Below are positions 1 to 6,532 of a stretch of DNA of 11,291 bases, piece after piece. A program made the position numbers and the translations under genes. A model generated the notes under the pieces. It saw only the letters and a list, made by a program, of their open reading frames with translations. It was not told the origin of the DNA and ran no database searches. Each line of letters begins with the position of its first letter. The first letter of the stretch is position 1. Source of the DNA: an uncultured Nostocoides sp. (lineage in GTDB: Bacteria; Actinomycetota; Actinomycetes; Actinomycetales; Dermatophilaceae); the NCBI GenBank assembly GCA_936931335.1, contig CAKZIH010000338.1, forward strand, positions 1 through 11,291, read 5' to 3'.

Positions 1-707
1 AGCCCGATGCTGACCTCGGCGACGACGGTGCCGATCACCGCGCCGGCGGCGGCCAACCGCAGGGCGGGCAGCAGATAGGGCACCGAGGCCGGGAAGCGCA
101 GACTGCGCAATTGCTGCCACCAACTCGCCCCGGTGACATGCATGAGGTCGGCGTGGGCGGCATCCGGGGAAGACAGCCCGCGCAGGGCGCCCACGGCCAC
201 GGGGAAGAAGGCCAGGTAGGCGGCGATGAAGGAGACAGACATCCAGTCCTTCCAGTCGATCGGACCGAGGTGCAATTGCGCTCCCCAACGCCGCACCAGG
301 GGGGCGATCGCGATCAGCGGCACGGTCTGGCTGAGCACCACCCAGGGCAGGATCGTGGCGCGCACCGTGGTGAAGCGCTGCATGAGGATCGCCAGCACCA
401 GGCCCACCACGGTGCCGATGAGCCAGCCCGCGCCGGCGATGCCGAGCGACTTCACCCCGGCGCGCAGCACCGATTCCCAGAGGGCCGGACCGGCGGAGCC
501 GACGGTGGGTTCGCCGAGGCGGGTGACCATGGTCCACACATGGGGCATCGCCAGGTCGCTGGTGCGCGGCAGCAGGCGGATGCCGCCGAGCTCCCAGCCG
601 TCATTCGGGCCGACGGCCTTATAGCCCTCCCACAGTCCGATGAGGACCAGGACACCAAGCAGGCCCCCGAGGGCGGGGTGCAGCTGCCGCGTCGTGCGGC
701 GCCTCAC
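1..707 (-). CDS. ABC transporter permease, SsuC/ThiX-like (partial, C-terminus cut by window edge)
   Basis: Inner-membrane permease of the binding-protein-dependent transport family (BPD_transp_1), of the type used for sulfonates, nitrate, or pyrimidine and thiamine precursors. I read 235 complete codons from a GTG at 707. Hydrophobic helices lie at about residues 13-32, 88-109, 118-138 (VVLSQTVPLIAIAPLV, typical of SsuC/ThiX permeases), 156-178 and 216-235. The cytoplasmic EAA-type loop spans about 186-213, with the conserved Gly of VTGASWW and the P..VPYLLPAL run. The GTG start overlaps the TGA of the upstream oxidoreductase (GTGA), so translation is probably coupled. A partner ATPase and binding protein would lie beyond the left edge. 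Placement downstream of pyrimidine-degrading hydrolases suggests import of a pyrimidine, hydantoin or ureide, but the substrate is inferred from context only. Confidence 0.88.
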   Translation of the reverse strand, partial: MRRRTTRQLHPALGGLLGVLVLIGLWEGYKAVGPNDGWELGGIRLLPRTSDLAMPHVWTMVTRLGEPTVGSAGPALWESVLRAGVKSLGIAGAGWLIGTVVGLVLAILMQRFTTVRATILPWVVLSQTVPLIAIAPLVRRWGAQLHLGPIDWKDWMSVSFIAAYLAFFPVAVGALRGLSSPDAAHADLMHVTGASWWQQLRSLRFPASVPYLLPALRLAAAGAVIGTVVAEVSIG

Positions 708-1720
708 GACTTGGCGCTCGCCGCGTCGCGCAGAGCCGGGATGACGCTCTCGCCATACACCCGCAGGGTCTCCTCCTTGTTGTCGTGCTGCAGATAGCCG
801 GCGAACTGATCCACGCCAATCTCCTTGAGCGCCAACAACTTGTCGATGTGCTGCTGGGGGCTGCCGAGGACGCAAAAGCGGTCCACGATCTCGTCCGGGA
901 CGAAGTCGGCATGGGTATTGCCGGCCTGACCGTGCTGGTTGTAGTCGTAGCCGGTGCGCCCGGCGATGTAATCGGTGAGGGCCTGCGGCACCGCGCCGCT
1001 GCTGCCATACCGGGCCACGATGTCGGCGATGTGATTGCCCACCATCCCGCCAAACCAGCGCACCTGATCACGCATGTGCTCGAAGTCGGTGCCGATGTAA
1101 TTCGGTGCTGCCACACAGAATTTCACCGACATCGGGTCGCGGCCGGCCTTCTCGGCGGCGTCCCGCACCGCGCCGATCATCCACTTGGCGATGTCCACAT
1201 CGGCCAGTTGCAGGATGAAGCCGTCGCCGACCTCACCGGCCAGTTGCAGCGCCTTGGGCCCGTATGCCGCGACCCACATCTCCAGCGAACTCCCCTTCGA
1301 CCAGGGGAAGCGCAGCGTGGAGCCGGCGTAGTCGACCGAGCGGGAGTTGCCGAGCTCACGAATGACGTGGATGGCGTCGCGCAGGTTGGCCAGGGTTGCC
1401 GGCGCCCCATTGGTGACCCGCACCGCCGAGTCACCGCGGCCGATGCCGCATACCGTGCGATTGCCGTACATCTCGTTGAGCGTCGCGTGCAGCGAGGCGA
1501 GCACGGTCCAGTCGCGGGTCGAGGGGTTGGTGACCATCGGCCCGACGATGACCTTGCGGGTCTCGGCGAGGATCTGGCTGTAGAGGACGTAGGGCTCCTG
1601 CCACAGGATGTGGCTGTCGAACGTCCATACGTAATCGAAGCCATGGGCCTCGGCGAGTTTGGCCAGCGCGATGGTCCGCGCCGACGGGGCGTGCGTCTGT
1701 AGGACGACACCAAAATCCAT
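704..1720 (-). CDS. LLM-class F420-dependent oxidoreductase (TIGR03842-like)
   Basis: Flavin/F420 oxidoreductase of the luciferase-like monooxygenase superfamily, 338 aa, the normal size for the family. The N-terminus opens with the family's first beta strand (MDFGVVLQT). The WTFDSH segment (32-37), GPMVTNPSTRDWTVLAS (60-76) and GIGRGDS (92-98) match the TIM-barrel cofactor region of F420-dependent members. The later AYGPKALQLAGEVGDGFILQ stretch is the usual strand-helix signature. From memory it resembles TIGR03842, which is often next to dihydropyrimidinase. An AGGAG at 1726-1730 sits 5 nt before the ATG. It lies 16 nt after the dihydropyrimidinase stop and overlaps the permease start by 4 nt, so it belongs to the operon. 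The natural substrate is unknown. A redox step on a pyrimidine or its breakdown product is my inference, and an FMN-dependent enzyme like RutA is an alternative. Confidence 0.88.
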   Translation of the reverse strand: MDFGVVLQTHAPSARTIALAKLAEAHGFDYVWTFDSHILWQEPYVLYSQILAETRKVIVGPMVTNPSTRDWTVLASLHATLNEMYGNRTVCGIGRGDSAVRVTNGAPATLANLRDAIHVIRELGNSRSVDYAGSTLRFPWSKGSSLEMWVAAYGPKALQLAGEVGDGFILQLADVDIAKWMIGAVRDAAEKAGRDPMSVKFCVAAPNYIGTDFEHMRDQVRWFGGMVGNHIADIVARYGSSGAVPQALTDYIAGRTGYDYNQHGQAGNTHADFVPDEIVDRFCVLGSPQQHIDKLLALKEIGVDQFAGYLQHDNKEETLRVYGESVIPALRDAASAKS

Positions 1721-1736
1721 TGTCGCTCCTAGGTTT

Positions 1737-3158
1737 TCAGACGAGGTATTGGGACAGGCCGCGCTTGAGGAAGCGGCCGTCGCCCTTGCTGCCGTGGTAC
1801 TCGCCGTCCTGGATGAGCACCTTGCCGCGGGAGATCACGACGTCGACATGCCCGTCGATCTCGAAGCCCTCCCAGGCGGAGTGGTCCATCGCCATGTGGT
1901 GGGTCTTGTCCACCCCGATGGAGGTATGCCCGTTCGGGTCGTAGACGACGATGTCGGCATCCGCGCCGGGCGCGATGACCCCCTTGCGGCCATAGAGACC
2001 GAACATCCGGGCCGGGGTCGTCGAACTCACCTCGACCCAGCGCTCCAGGGTCAGCTCGCCGGTGACCACGCCCTGATAGAGCAGGTCCATACGGTGCTCG
2101 ATGGAGCCGATGCCATTGGGAATCTTGCGGAAATCGCCGATCCCGAGCTCCTTCTGGTCCTTCATGCAGAACGGGCAGTGGTCGGTGGAGACCATCTGAA
2201 TGTCGTTGGTGCGCAACGACTGCCACATCGCGTCCTGGTGACCCTCGGCCCGGGAGCGCAGCGGGGTCGAGCAGACCCATTTGGCACCCTCGAAGCCCGG
2301 GGCCCCGAGCTGCTCCTCCAGCGACAGATAGAGATATTGCGGGCAGGTCTCGCCGAAGACGTTCTTGCCGTCATTGCGCGCGGTGGCGATCTGGGCGACA
2401 GCCTGCTTCGCGGAGACGTGCACGACATACAGCGGAGCACCGGTGACATCGGCGAGCATGATCGCGCGGTGGGTGGCCTCCTCTTCCAGCTGCCAGGCGC
2501 GCGCGATGCCGTGGAAATAGGGGTCGGTCTTGCCGGCGGCGACGAGCTGCTCGGCGAGCACATCGATGGCGGGCCCGTTCTCCGCGTGCATCATCGTCAT
2601 CAGCCCGGTCTGTGCGGACTTCTGCATCGCCCGCAGGATCGCCGCATCGTCGGAATAGAAGACGCCGGGATAGGCCATGAACAGCTTGAAGCTGCTGACG
2701 CCCTCGTTCAGGAGCCCGTCCATCGCCTGCAGCGAGTCCTCGGTGACCTCGCCGATGATCTGGTGGAAGCCGTAGTCCACGGCGCAATTGCCGGCGGCCT
2801 TCTCGTGCCAGGCGGCCAGGCCGTCCTGCACCCGCTGGCCATGGGTCTGCACCGCGAAGTCGATGATCGTCGTGGTGCCGCCCCAGGCGGCCGCCCGGGT
2901 CCCGGTCTCGAAGGTGTCGCTGGCGGCGGTGCCGCCGAAGGGCAACTCCATGTGCGTATGCGCGTCCACCCCACCGGGGATGACGTATTTGCCGCTGGCA
3001 TTGATGACGGTGTCCACGCCGGAGCGCAGATCGTGACCGAGCAGGGTGGAGCCCGGGGCGAGGACCGCGACGATGCGCTCGCCGTCGACGAGGACGTCCG
3101 CCTCGCTGCGGCCGGTCGCGCAGACGACGGTGCCCCCGGTGATCAGAGTGGTGCTCAT
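1737..3158 (-). CDS. hydA: dihydropyrimidinase (D-hydantoinase family)
   Basis: Cytosolic amidohydrolase opening the ring of 5,6-dihydrouracil or dihydrothymine to N-carbamoyl-beta-amino acids; many members also take hydantoins. 473 aa, the usual length. The binuclear metal site is complete: HxH in DAHTHM (H67, H69), the lysine that becomes carboxylated in SSFKLFMAYPG (K158), H191 in MMHAENG, H247 in VVHVSA and D326 in VSTDHCPF. Y163 of the YPG loop corresponds to the substrate-gating Tyr of dihydropyrimidinases. The FGETCPQYLYLS segment is also characteristic. The reading frame is open 53 codons further upstream, but the ATG at 3158 is preferred. It has a GAGGAG 7 nt upstream, matches the family N-terminus (LITGGTVV) and avoids overlap with the upstream gene. 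It lies 22 nt after the ureidopropionase. Distinguishing dihydropyrimidinase from hydantoinase needs biochemistry; the neighbouring beta-ureidopropionase favours pyrimidines. Confidence 0.93.
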   Translation of the reverse strand: MSTTLITGGTVVCATGRSEADVLVDGERIVAVLAPGSTLLGHDLRSGVDTVINASGKYVIPGGVDAHTHMELPFGGTAASDTFETGTRAAAWGGTTTIIDFAVQTHGQRVQDGLAAWHEKAAGNCAVDYGFHQIIGEVTEDSLQAMDGLLNEGVSSFKLFMAYPGVFYSDDAAILRAMQKSAQTGLMTMMHAENGPAIDVLAEQLVAAGKTDPYFHGIARAWQLEEEATHRAIMLADVTGAPLYVVHVSAKQAVAQIATARNDGKNVFGETCPQYLYLSLEEQLGAPGFEGAKWVCSTPLRSRAEGHQDAMWQSLRTNDIQMVSTDHCPFCMKDQKELGIGDFRKIPNGIGSIEHRMDLLYQGVVTGELTLERWVEVSSTTPARMFGLYGRKGVIAPGADADIVVYDPNGHTSIGVDKTHHMAMDHSAWEGFEIDGHVDVVISRGKVLIQDGEYHGSKGDGRFLKRGLSQYLV

Positions 3159-3165
3159 CGGTGTG

Positions 3166-3171
3166 CTCCTC
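3166..3171 (-). promoter_or_regulatory. Shine-Dalgarno site fixing the dihydropyrimidinase start
   Basis: On the minus strand this reads GAGGAG, 7 nt before the ATG at 3158. It decides against a start up to 53 codons further upstream in the same open frame, which would run into the end of the ureidopropionase gene. It lies wholly in the 22-nt spacer between the two genes. Confidence 0.75.
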
Positions 3172-3180
3172 GGCGATCGA

Positions 3181-4029
3181 TCAGGGCTGGGCGGTCCGGG
3201 TGTAGGTCTCCGGACGGCGGTCCCGATAAAACTGCCAGTCGTCACGCATCTCACGGACCATGTCGAGGTTGAGGTCGCGGATGAGCACCTCCTCCTGCTC
3301 CCCGGAGCCGAGCTCACCGACGTAATTGCCGCGCGGGTCGACGACCTGCGAGCGCCCGTAGAAGTTCACCGCCTCCTCGCCATACTCGTTGTCCTCCAAG
3401 CCGACCCGGTTGGGGGCGAGCACGAAATAGCCGTTCGCGACGGCCGCGCAGGGCTGCTCGACCTCCCACAGCCGGTTCGACAGACCGGGCTTGGTGGCAT
3501 TGGGGTTGAACACCATGTGCGCGCCGCCGAGGCCGAACTCGCGCCAGCCCTCGGGGAAATGCCGGTCGTAACAGATATAGACCCCGACCGAGCCGACCGC
3601 CGTCTCGAAGACCGGATAGCCGAGGTTGCCGGGACGGAAATAGAACTTCTCCCAGAACTTCTCCACATGCGGGATGTGGATCTTGCGGTACTTGCCGAGG
3701 ATGGTGCCGTCGGCATCGACCACCACCGCGGTGTTGTAGTAGACCCCGGTCTGCTCCTCCTCATAGATCGGCAGCACCATCACCATCTTCAGTTCCTTGG
3801 CGAGCGCGGCGAAGCGCTGCACGATCGGACCGTCGGCGGGCTCGGCGTAGTCGTAGTACTTCTTGTCCTGGGTGATCCCGAAATAAGGCCCATAGAAGAG
3901 CTCCTGGAAGCAGATGATCTGCGCCCCCTGCTCCGCCGCATCCCGGGCGAACTGCTCGTGCTTGTCGAGCATCGACTCCTTGTCGCCGGTCCAGGTGGTT
4001 TGGGTGATCGCGGCCCGTACGGTCGTCAT
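3181..4029 (-). CDS. beta-ureidopropionase / N-carbamoyl amidohydrolase (nitrilase superfamily)
   Basis: Cytosolic carbon-nitrogen hydrolase that would turn N-carbamoyl-beta-alanine (or the beta-aminoisobutyrate analogue) into the beta-amino acid, CO2 and ammonia, the last step of reductive pyrimidine degradation. 282 aa. The nitrilase triad is visible: E43 in CFQELFYGPYF, K116 in GKYRKIHIPH and C153 in YICYDRHFPEGWR. The FQELFYGPYF and KIHIPHVEKFWEKFYFRPG segments are typical of the beta-ureidopropionase/N-carbamoylputrescine-amidase branch. It is the first gene of the operon: an AGGAG lies 5 nt before the ATG, dihydropyrimidinase follows by 22 nt, and the upstream side faces a divergent regulator. 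An N-carbamoylputrescine or N-carbamoyl-D-amino-acid amidase is possible from the sequence alone, but the neighbour points to pyrimidines. Confidence 0.9.
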   Translation of the reverse strand: MTTVRAAITQTTWTGDKESMLDKHEQFARDAAEQGAQIICFQELFYGPYFGITQDKKYYDYAEPADGPIVQRFAALAKELKMVMVLPIYEEEQTGVYYNTAVVVDADGTILGKYRKIHIPHVEKFWEKFYFRPGNLGYPVFETAVGSVGVYICYDRHFPEGWREFGLGGAHMVFNPNATKPGLSNRLWEVEQPCAAVANGYFVLAPNRVGLEDNEYGEEAVNFYGRSQVVDPRGNYVGELGSGEQEEVLIRDLNLDMVREMRDDWQFYRDRRPETYTRTAQP

Positions 4030-4040
4030 TGACTCTCCTG

Positions 4041-4093
4041 TGCGATGGGGATTGCTCGGTATGGCCGCACGCTAACGCCTGCGATGGTGCTCG
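4041..4093. repeat. imperfect direct repeat upstream of the pyrimidine operon (possible operator)
   Basis: TGCGATGG followed by TGCTCG occurs twice. At 4041-4058 the two words are separated by 4 nt; at 4080-4093 they are adjacent. The copies start 39 bp apart, near four helical turns, and flank the possible -10 box of the ureidopropionase promoter. This is the right place and geometry for a regulator binding site, but no regulator can be named and chance is not excluded. Confidence 0.35.
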
Positions 4094-4098
4094 CGTAA
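4069..4098 (-). promoter_or_regulatory. possible promoter of the pyrimidine-degradation operon
   Basis: On the minus strand TAGCGT (4069-4074) fits the actinobacterial TANNNT -10 pattern. TTACGC (4093-4098) lies 18 nt upstream but is a poor -35. Transcription from here would give a 5' leader of roughly 32 nt before the AGGAG and ATG of the ureidopropionase. The rest of the 199-nt divergent region (4030-4228) shows no clear -10 for the response regulator on the plus strand. Confidence 0.3.
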
Positions 4099-4228
4099 GG
4101 GGCAAATTTCTCTGTGAGACGACGCGAACCCGCAGATCTTCCACTTGGGCCGAGCCAACCGGCACTCACAGGAAATGCACAGGCGGGGCACCGGGCATAC
4201 CTGGGTTCGGCACGATTGACTGACGCCC

Positions 4229-4960
4229 ATGAACACCACCAGCCCCGCCGTGCGATTGCACCGCCTGGACGGCAGCCCGGTGCGCGTGCTTGTCGTCGAC
4301 GACGAGGCCAATCTGACCGAGTTGCTGAGCATGGCGCTGCGCTATGAGGGCTGGGAGGTGCGCGCCAGCGGAACCGGCGCGGAGGCGGTGCGCGCGGCGC
4401 GGGAATTCCAGCCCGATGCGGTCGTGCTGGACATGATGCTGCCGGATTTCGACGGCCTGGAGGTGCTGCGCCGGATGCGCGCGGACGATCCCAATGTGCC
4501 GGTGCTCTTCCTCACCGCCAAGGACGCCGTCGAGGACCGGGTGGCCGGCCTGACCGCCGGCGGCGATGACTATGTCACCAAGCCGTTCAGCCTCGAGGAG
4601 GTGGTGGCCCGGGTGCGCGCGTTGATGCGGCGTACCGCGGTGGCCGCCGACGAATCCTCCTCCGTGCTCCTGGTCGGGGATCTGACGATGGACGAGGACA
4701 GTCACGAGGTCGCCCGGGCCGGCGAGTCGATCACGCTGACCGCCACCGAGTTCGAGTTGCTGCGCTATCTGATGCGCAATCCCAAGCGGGTGCTCTCCAA
4801 GGCGCAGATCCTCGACCGGGTGTGGAACTACGACTTCGGCGGTCAAGCCAATGTGGTGGAGCTCTATATCTCCTACTTGCGCAAGAAGATCGACGCCGGC
4901 CGGGCGCCGATGATCCACACCATTCGTGGTGTGGGTTATGTCCTCAAGCCCGCCGAGTAG
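4229..4960 (+). CDS. OmpR/PhoB-family response regulator (TcrX-like)
   Basis: DNA-binding transcription regulator activated by phosphoryl transfer from the kinase encoded next. 243 aa. The receiver domain spans about 18-135: acidic pair D24/D25 in VVDDEAN, phospho-acceptor D68 in VVLDMMLPDFDG, T96 in LFLTAKD and K118 in DDYVTKPF. The winged-helix output domain spans about 147-241, with LTATEFELLRYLMRNPKRVLS and the recognition and wing region VELYISYLRKKI...IHTIRGVGYVLKP. The receiver and linker (ALRYEGWEV, AKDAVEDRVAGLTAGGDDYV) closely recall mycobacterial TcrX. The ATG at 4229 follows an in-frame TGA at 4217-4219, so it is the earliest possible ATG start. No good Shine-Dalgarno precedes it, so a start slightly downstream cannot be excluded. 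The regulon is unknown; the divergent pyrimidine operon is one candidate target. Confidence 0.94.
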   Translation: MNTTSPAVRLHRLDGSPVRVLVVDDEANLTELLSMALRYEGWEVRASGTGAEAVRAAREFQPDAVVLDMMLPDFDGLEVLRRMRADDPNVPVLFLTAKDAVEDRVAGLTAGGDDYVTKPFSLEEVVARVRALMRRTAVAADESSSVLLVGDLTMDEDSHEVARAGESITLTATEFELLRYLMRNPKRVLSKAQILDRVWNYDFGGQANVVELYISYLRKKIDAGRAPMIHTIRGVGYVLKPAE

Positions 4961-4966
4961 GCCGGT

Positions 4967-6457
4967 ATGCCGATCGCCACCCCGGTGCGTCGTCCCGCCT
5001 CCTGGACGCTGCGCACCAAACTCGTCGCCGCGATGACCGGGCTGTTCTTGTTGGTGAGCCTGGCCAGCGGTGCGCTCATTCTGCTCAGTGCCCGGTCCTA
5101 TCTGTCCAGCCAACTCGACGCGGATCTGCGGCAAACCGTTGCCCGGGTGAGTGGCCCGGTGGACGATCACAAGCCGTTTCGCGGGCCCGGCGGTCCGCTC
5201 CCCGGCGGCGGCGCCGCCGTGCTGCAGTTGCAGCTCGTCGACAATGCGGTGGCCGTCGACCACCGCTCCGGTGAGCCAATCAACTCCGCCGTGGACTCCA
5301 GTGGCAAGGCCGCGACCCTGGCCACGGAGCAACTCGACCGGATCACCGCCGCGAATGTCGGCAGCCACCCCAAGACCGTCGACCTCGGCGGCGATATCGG
5401 GACCTATCGGCTGATGGCGGTGCACTCGGGGTCGACCACGACGTATGTCGGGGTGCCGACGGCTCCACTGTCGGCCACCATCTCCCAATTGCTTGGGCTG
5501 GTGAGCGCGGCAACCTTGCTCGGCCTGATCGCGGTGGGCATCGGCAGCACCTTCCTGGTGCGCCGGACCTTGCAGCCGCTGGACCGGGTGGCCGCCACCG
5601 CGCGCGCCGTGTCCACGCGCTCGCTCGGCTCCGGGGAGGTCGCGCTCGCCGAGCGGGTGCCGACGGCGGACACCAACCCCAACACGGAGGTCGGCCAGGT
5701 CGGCCTGGCCCTGAACAGCATGCTCGACAATGTGGACAGCGCCTTGCGCGCCCGGCAGCAGTCGGAGACCCGGGTGCGGCAGTTCGTCGCGGACGCCTCC
5801 CACGAGTTGCGCACCCCCTTGGCGAGCATCCGTGGGTATGCCGAATTGTCCCGCCGCGAACCGGATCCGGTCCCCGGATCGGTGCGCCACGCGCTGGGGC
5901 GGATCGAGTCCGAATCCCTGCGGATGCAGGGGTTGGTCGAGGATCTGTTGCTGCTCGCGCGCCTGGATGCCGGACGGCCGCTGGCGCAGGAGCCGGTGGA
6001 TCTCACCCTGCTCGCCCTGGACGCGGTGAGCGATGCCCGCGCGGCCAGTCCGGGGCACCTATGGGGTCTGGACCTGCCCGAGGAACCCGTGGAGGTGCTC
6101 GGCGACCAGGCCCGGCTGCATCAGGTGCTCGGCAATCTGCTGACGAATGCGCGCAACCACACCCCACCGGGGACCCGGGTGACCACCCGCCTGCGGCCCG
6201 GGAGCGAGACGGATCCGAGTCGCACCGACCTGGTGACGCTCTCGGTGACCGACAACGGCCCGGGCATCCCGGAAGCCTTGCAGAAGAGCGTTTTTCAACG
6301 CTTCACCCGCGGCGATGAGTCGCGGGCCCGGACGTCCGGCTCGACCGGCCTGGGCCTGTCCATCGTCGCCGCGGTGACCCAGGCCCACCGGGGGCGGGTA
6401 GGTCTGCACTCTCGGCCCGGGGAAACCGTCTTCGTGGTGGAGTTGCCCGCCGCTTAA
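4967..6457 (+). CDS. membrane sensor histidine kinase (HAMP, HisKA, HATPase_c; TcrY-like)
   Basis: Partner sensor of the preceding response regulator, 496 aa, starting 6 nt after its stop. A transmembrane helix at about 19-43 is followed by an external sensor region of roughly 125 residues with a Gly/Pro-rich stretch at 72-83. A second helix spans about 174-198 and a HAMP linker about 199-265. The dimerisation/phospho-acceptor H-box is FVADASHELRTPLASIRGYAEL with H279. The ATP-binding domain has the N-box LLTNARNHTP (391-400), G1 DNGPGIP (429-435), the F-box FQRFTRGD (443-450) and G2 STGLGLSIVAAV (459-470). All catalytic motifs look intact. The upstream ribosome site is weak (AGG 5 nt before the ATG), so expression probably relies on coupling to the regulator gene. 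The external domain gives no clue to the signal. Confidence 0.94.
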   Translation: MPIATPVRRPASWTLRTKLVAAMTGLFLLVSLASGALILLSARSYLSSQLDADLRQTVARVSGPVDDHKPFRGPGGPLPGGGAAVLQLQLVDNAVAVDHRSGEPINSAVDSSGKAATLATEQLDRITAANVGSHPKTVDLGGDIGTYRLMAVHSGSTTTYVGVPTAPLSATISQLLGLVSAATLLGLIAVGIGSTFLVRRTLQPLDRVAATARAVSTRSLGSGEVALAERVPTADTNPNTEVGQVGLALNSMLDNVDSALRARQQSETRVRQFVADASHELRTPLASIRGYAELSRREPDPVPGSVRHALGRIESESLRMQGLVEDLLLLARLDAGRPLAQEPVDLTLLALDAVSDARAASPGHLWGLDLPEEPVEVLGDQARLHQVLGNLLTNARNHTPPGTRVTTRLRPGSETDPSRTDLVTLSVTDNGPGIPEALQKSVFQRFTRGDESRARTSGSTGLGLSIVAAVTQAHRGRVGLHSRPGETVFVVELPAA

Positions 6458-6458
6458 C

Positions 6459-6468
6459 CCCCTAGGGG
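6459..6468. promoter_or_regulatory. perfect palindrome CCCCTAGGGG after the kinase stop
   Basis: A 10-bp perfect dyad starts 2 nt after the TAA of the histidine kinase and about 65 nt before the next gene. It has no loop and no T-run, so it is not an intrinsic terminator. A second CTAG palindrome, GCCTAGGC, lies at 6518-6525 over the candidate -10 box. Together they may be protein-binding sites for control of the glycan genes; this is speculation from position alone. Confidence 0.3.
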
Positions 6469-6520
6469 TGGGGTGCACGCTCAGCGGGGTCTTCTGGGCC
6501 TGCGAACCCCCCACCTCGCC

Positions 6521-6526
6521 TAGGCT
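6521..6526 (+). promoter_or_regulatory. -10 hexamer TAGGCT, probable leaderless promoter of the methyltransferase operon
   Basis: TAGGCT matches TANNNT and ends exactly 6 nt before the ATG at 6533, so transcription would be expected to begin at or next to the A of the start codon. No Shine-Dalgarno lies at proper spacing before this ATG, which fits leaderless translation, common in actinobacteria. No good -35 is visible. Confidence 0.5.
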
Positions 6527-6532
6527 CGCCTG

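Noticed and set aside
1659..3272. Long plus-strand open frame opposite dihydropyrimidinase
   Set aside because: It is an antisense shadow of a gene with a complete metal site and correct start signals. Composition is unlike a real protein.
3159..3317. N-terminal extension of 53 codons on dihydropyrimidinase
   Set aside because: It would overlap the ureidopropionase gene, has a composition unlike the family, and the ATG at 3158 has a proper ribosome site.
4140..4228. Plus-strand promoter for the response regulator
   Set aside because: No TANNNT hexamer with an acceptable -35 or leaderless spacing could be found. TACCTG at 4198-4203 lacks the final T, so no site is claimed.
6465..6516. Possible terminator hairpin between the G-rich run after the kinase and the C-rich run at about 6506-6516
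   Set aside because: The arms have mismatches, the loop is about 30 nt and no T-run follows. Short homopolymer complementarity is expected at this GC content.
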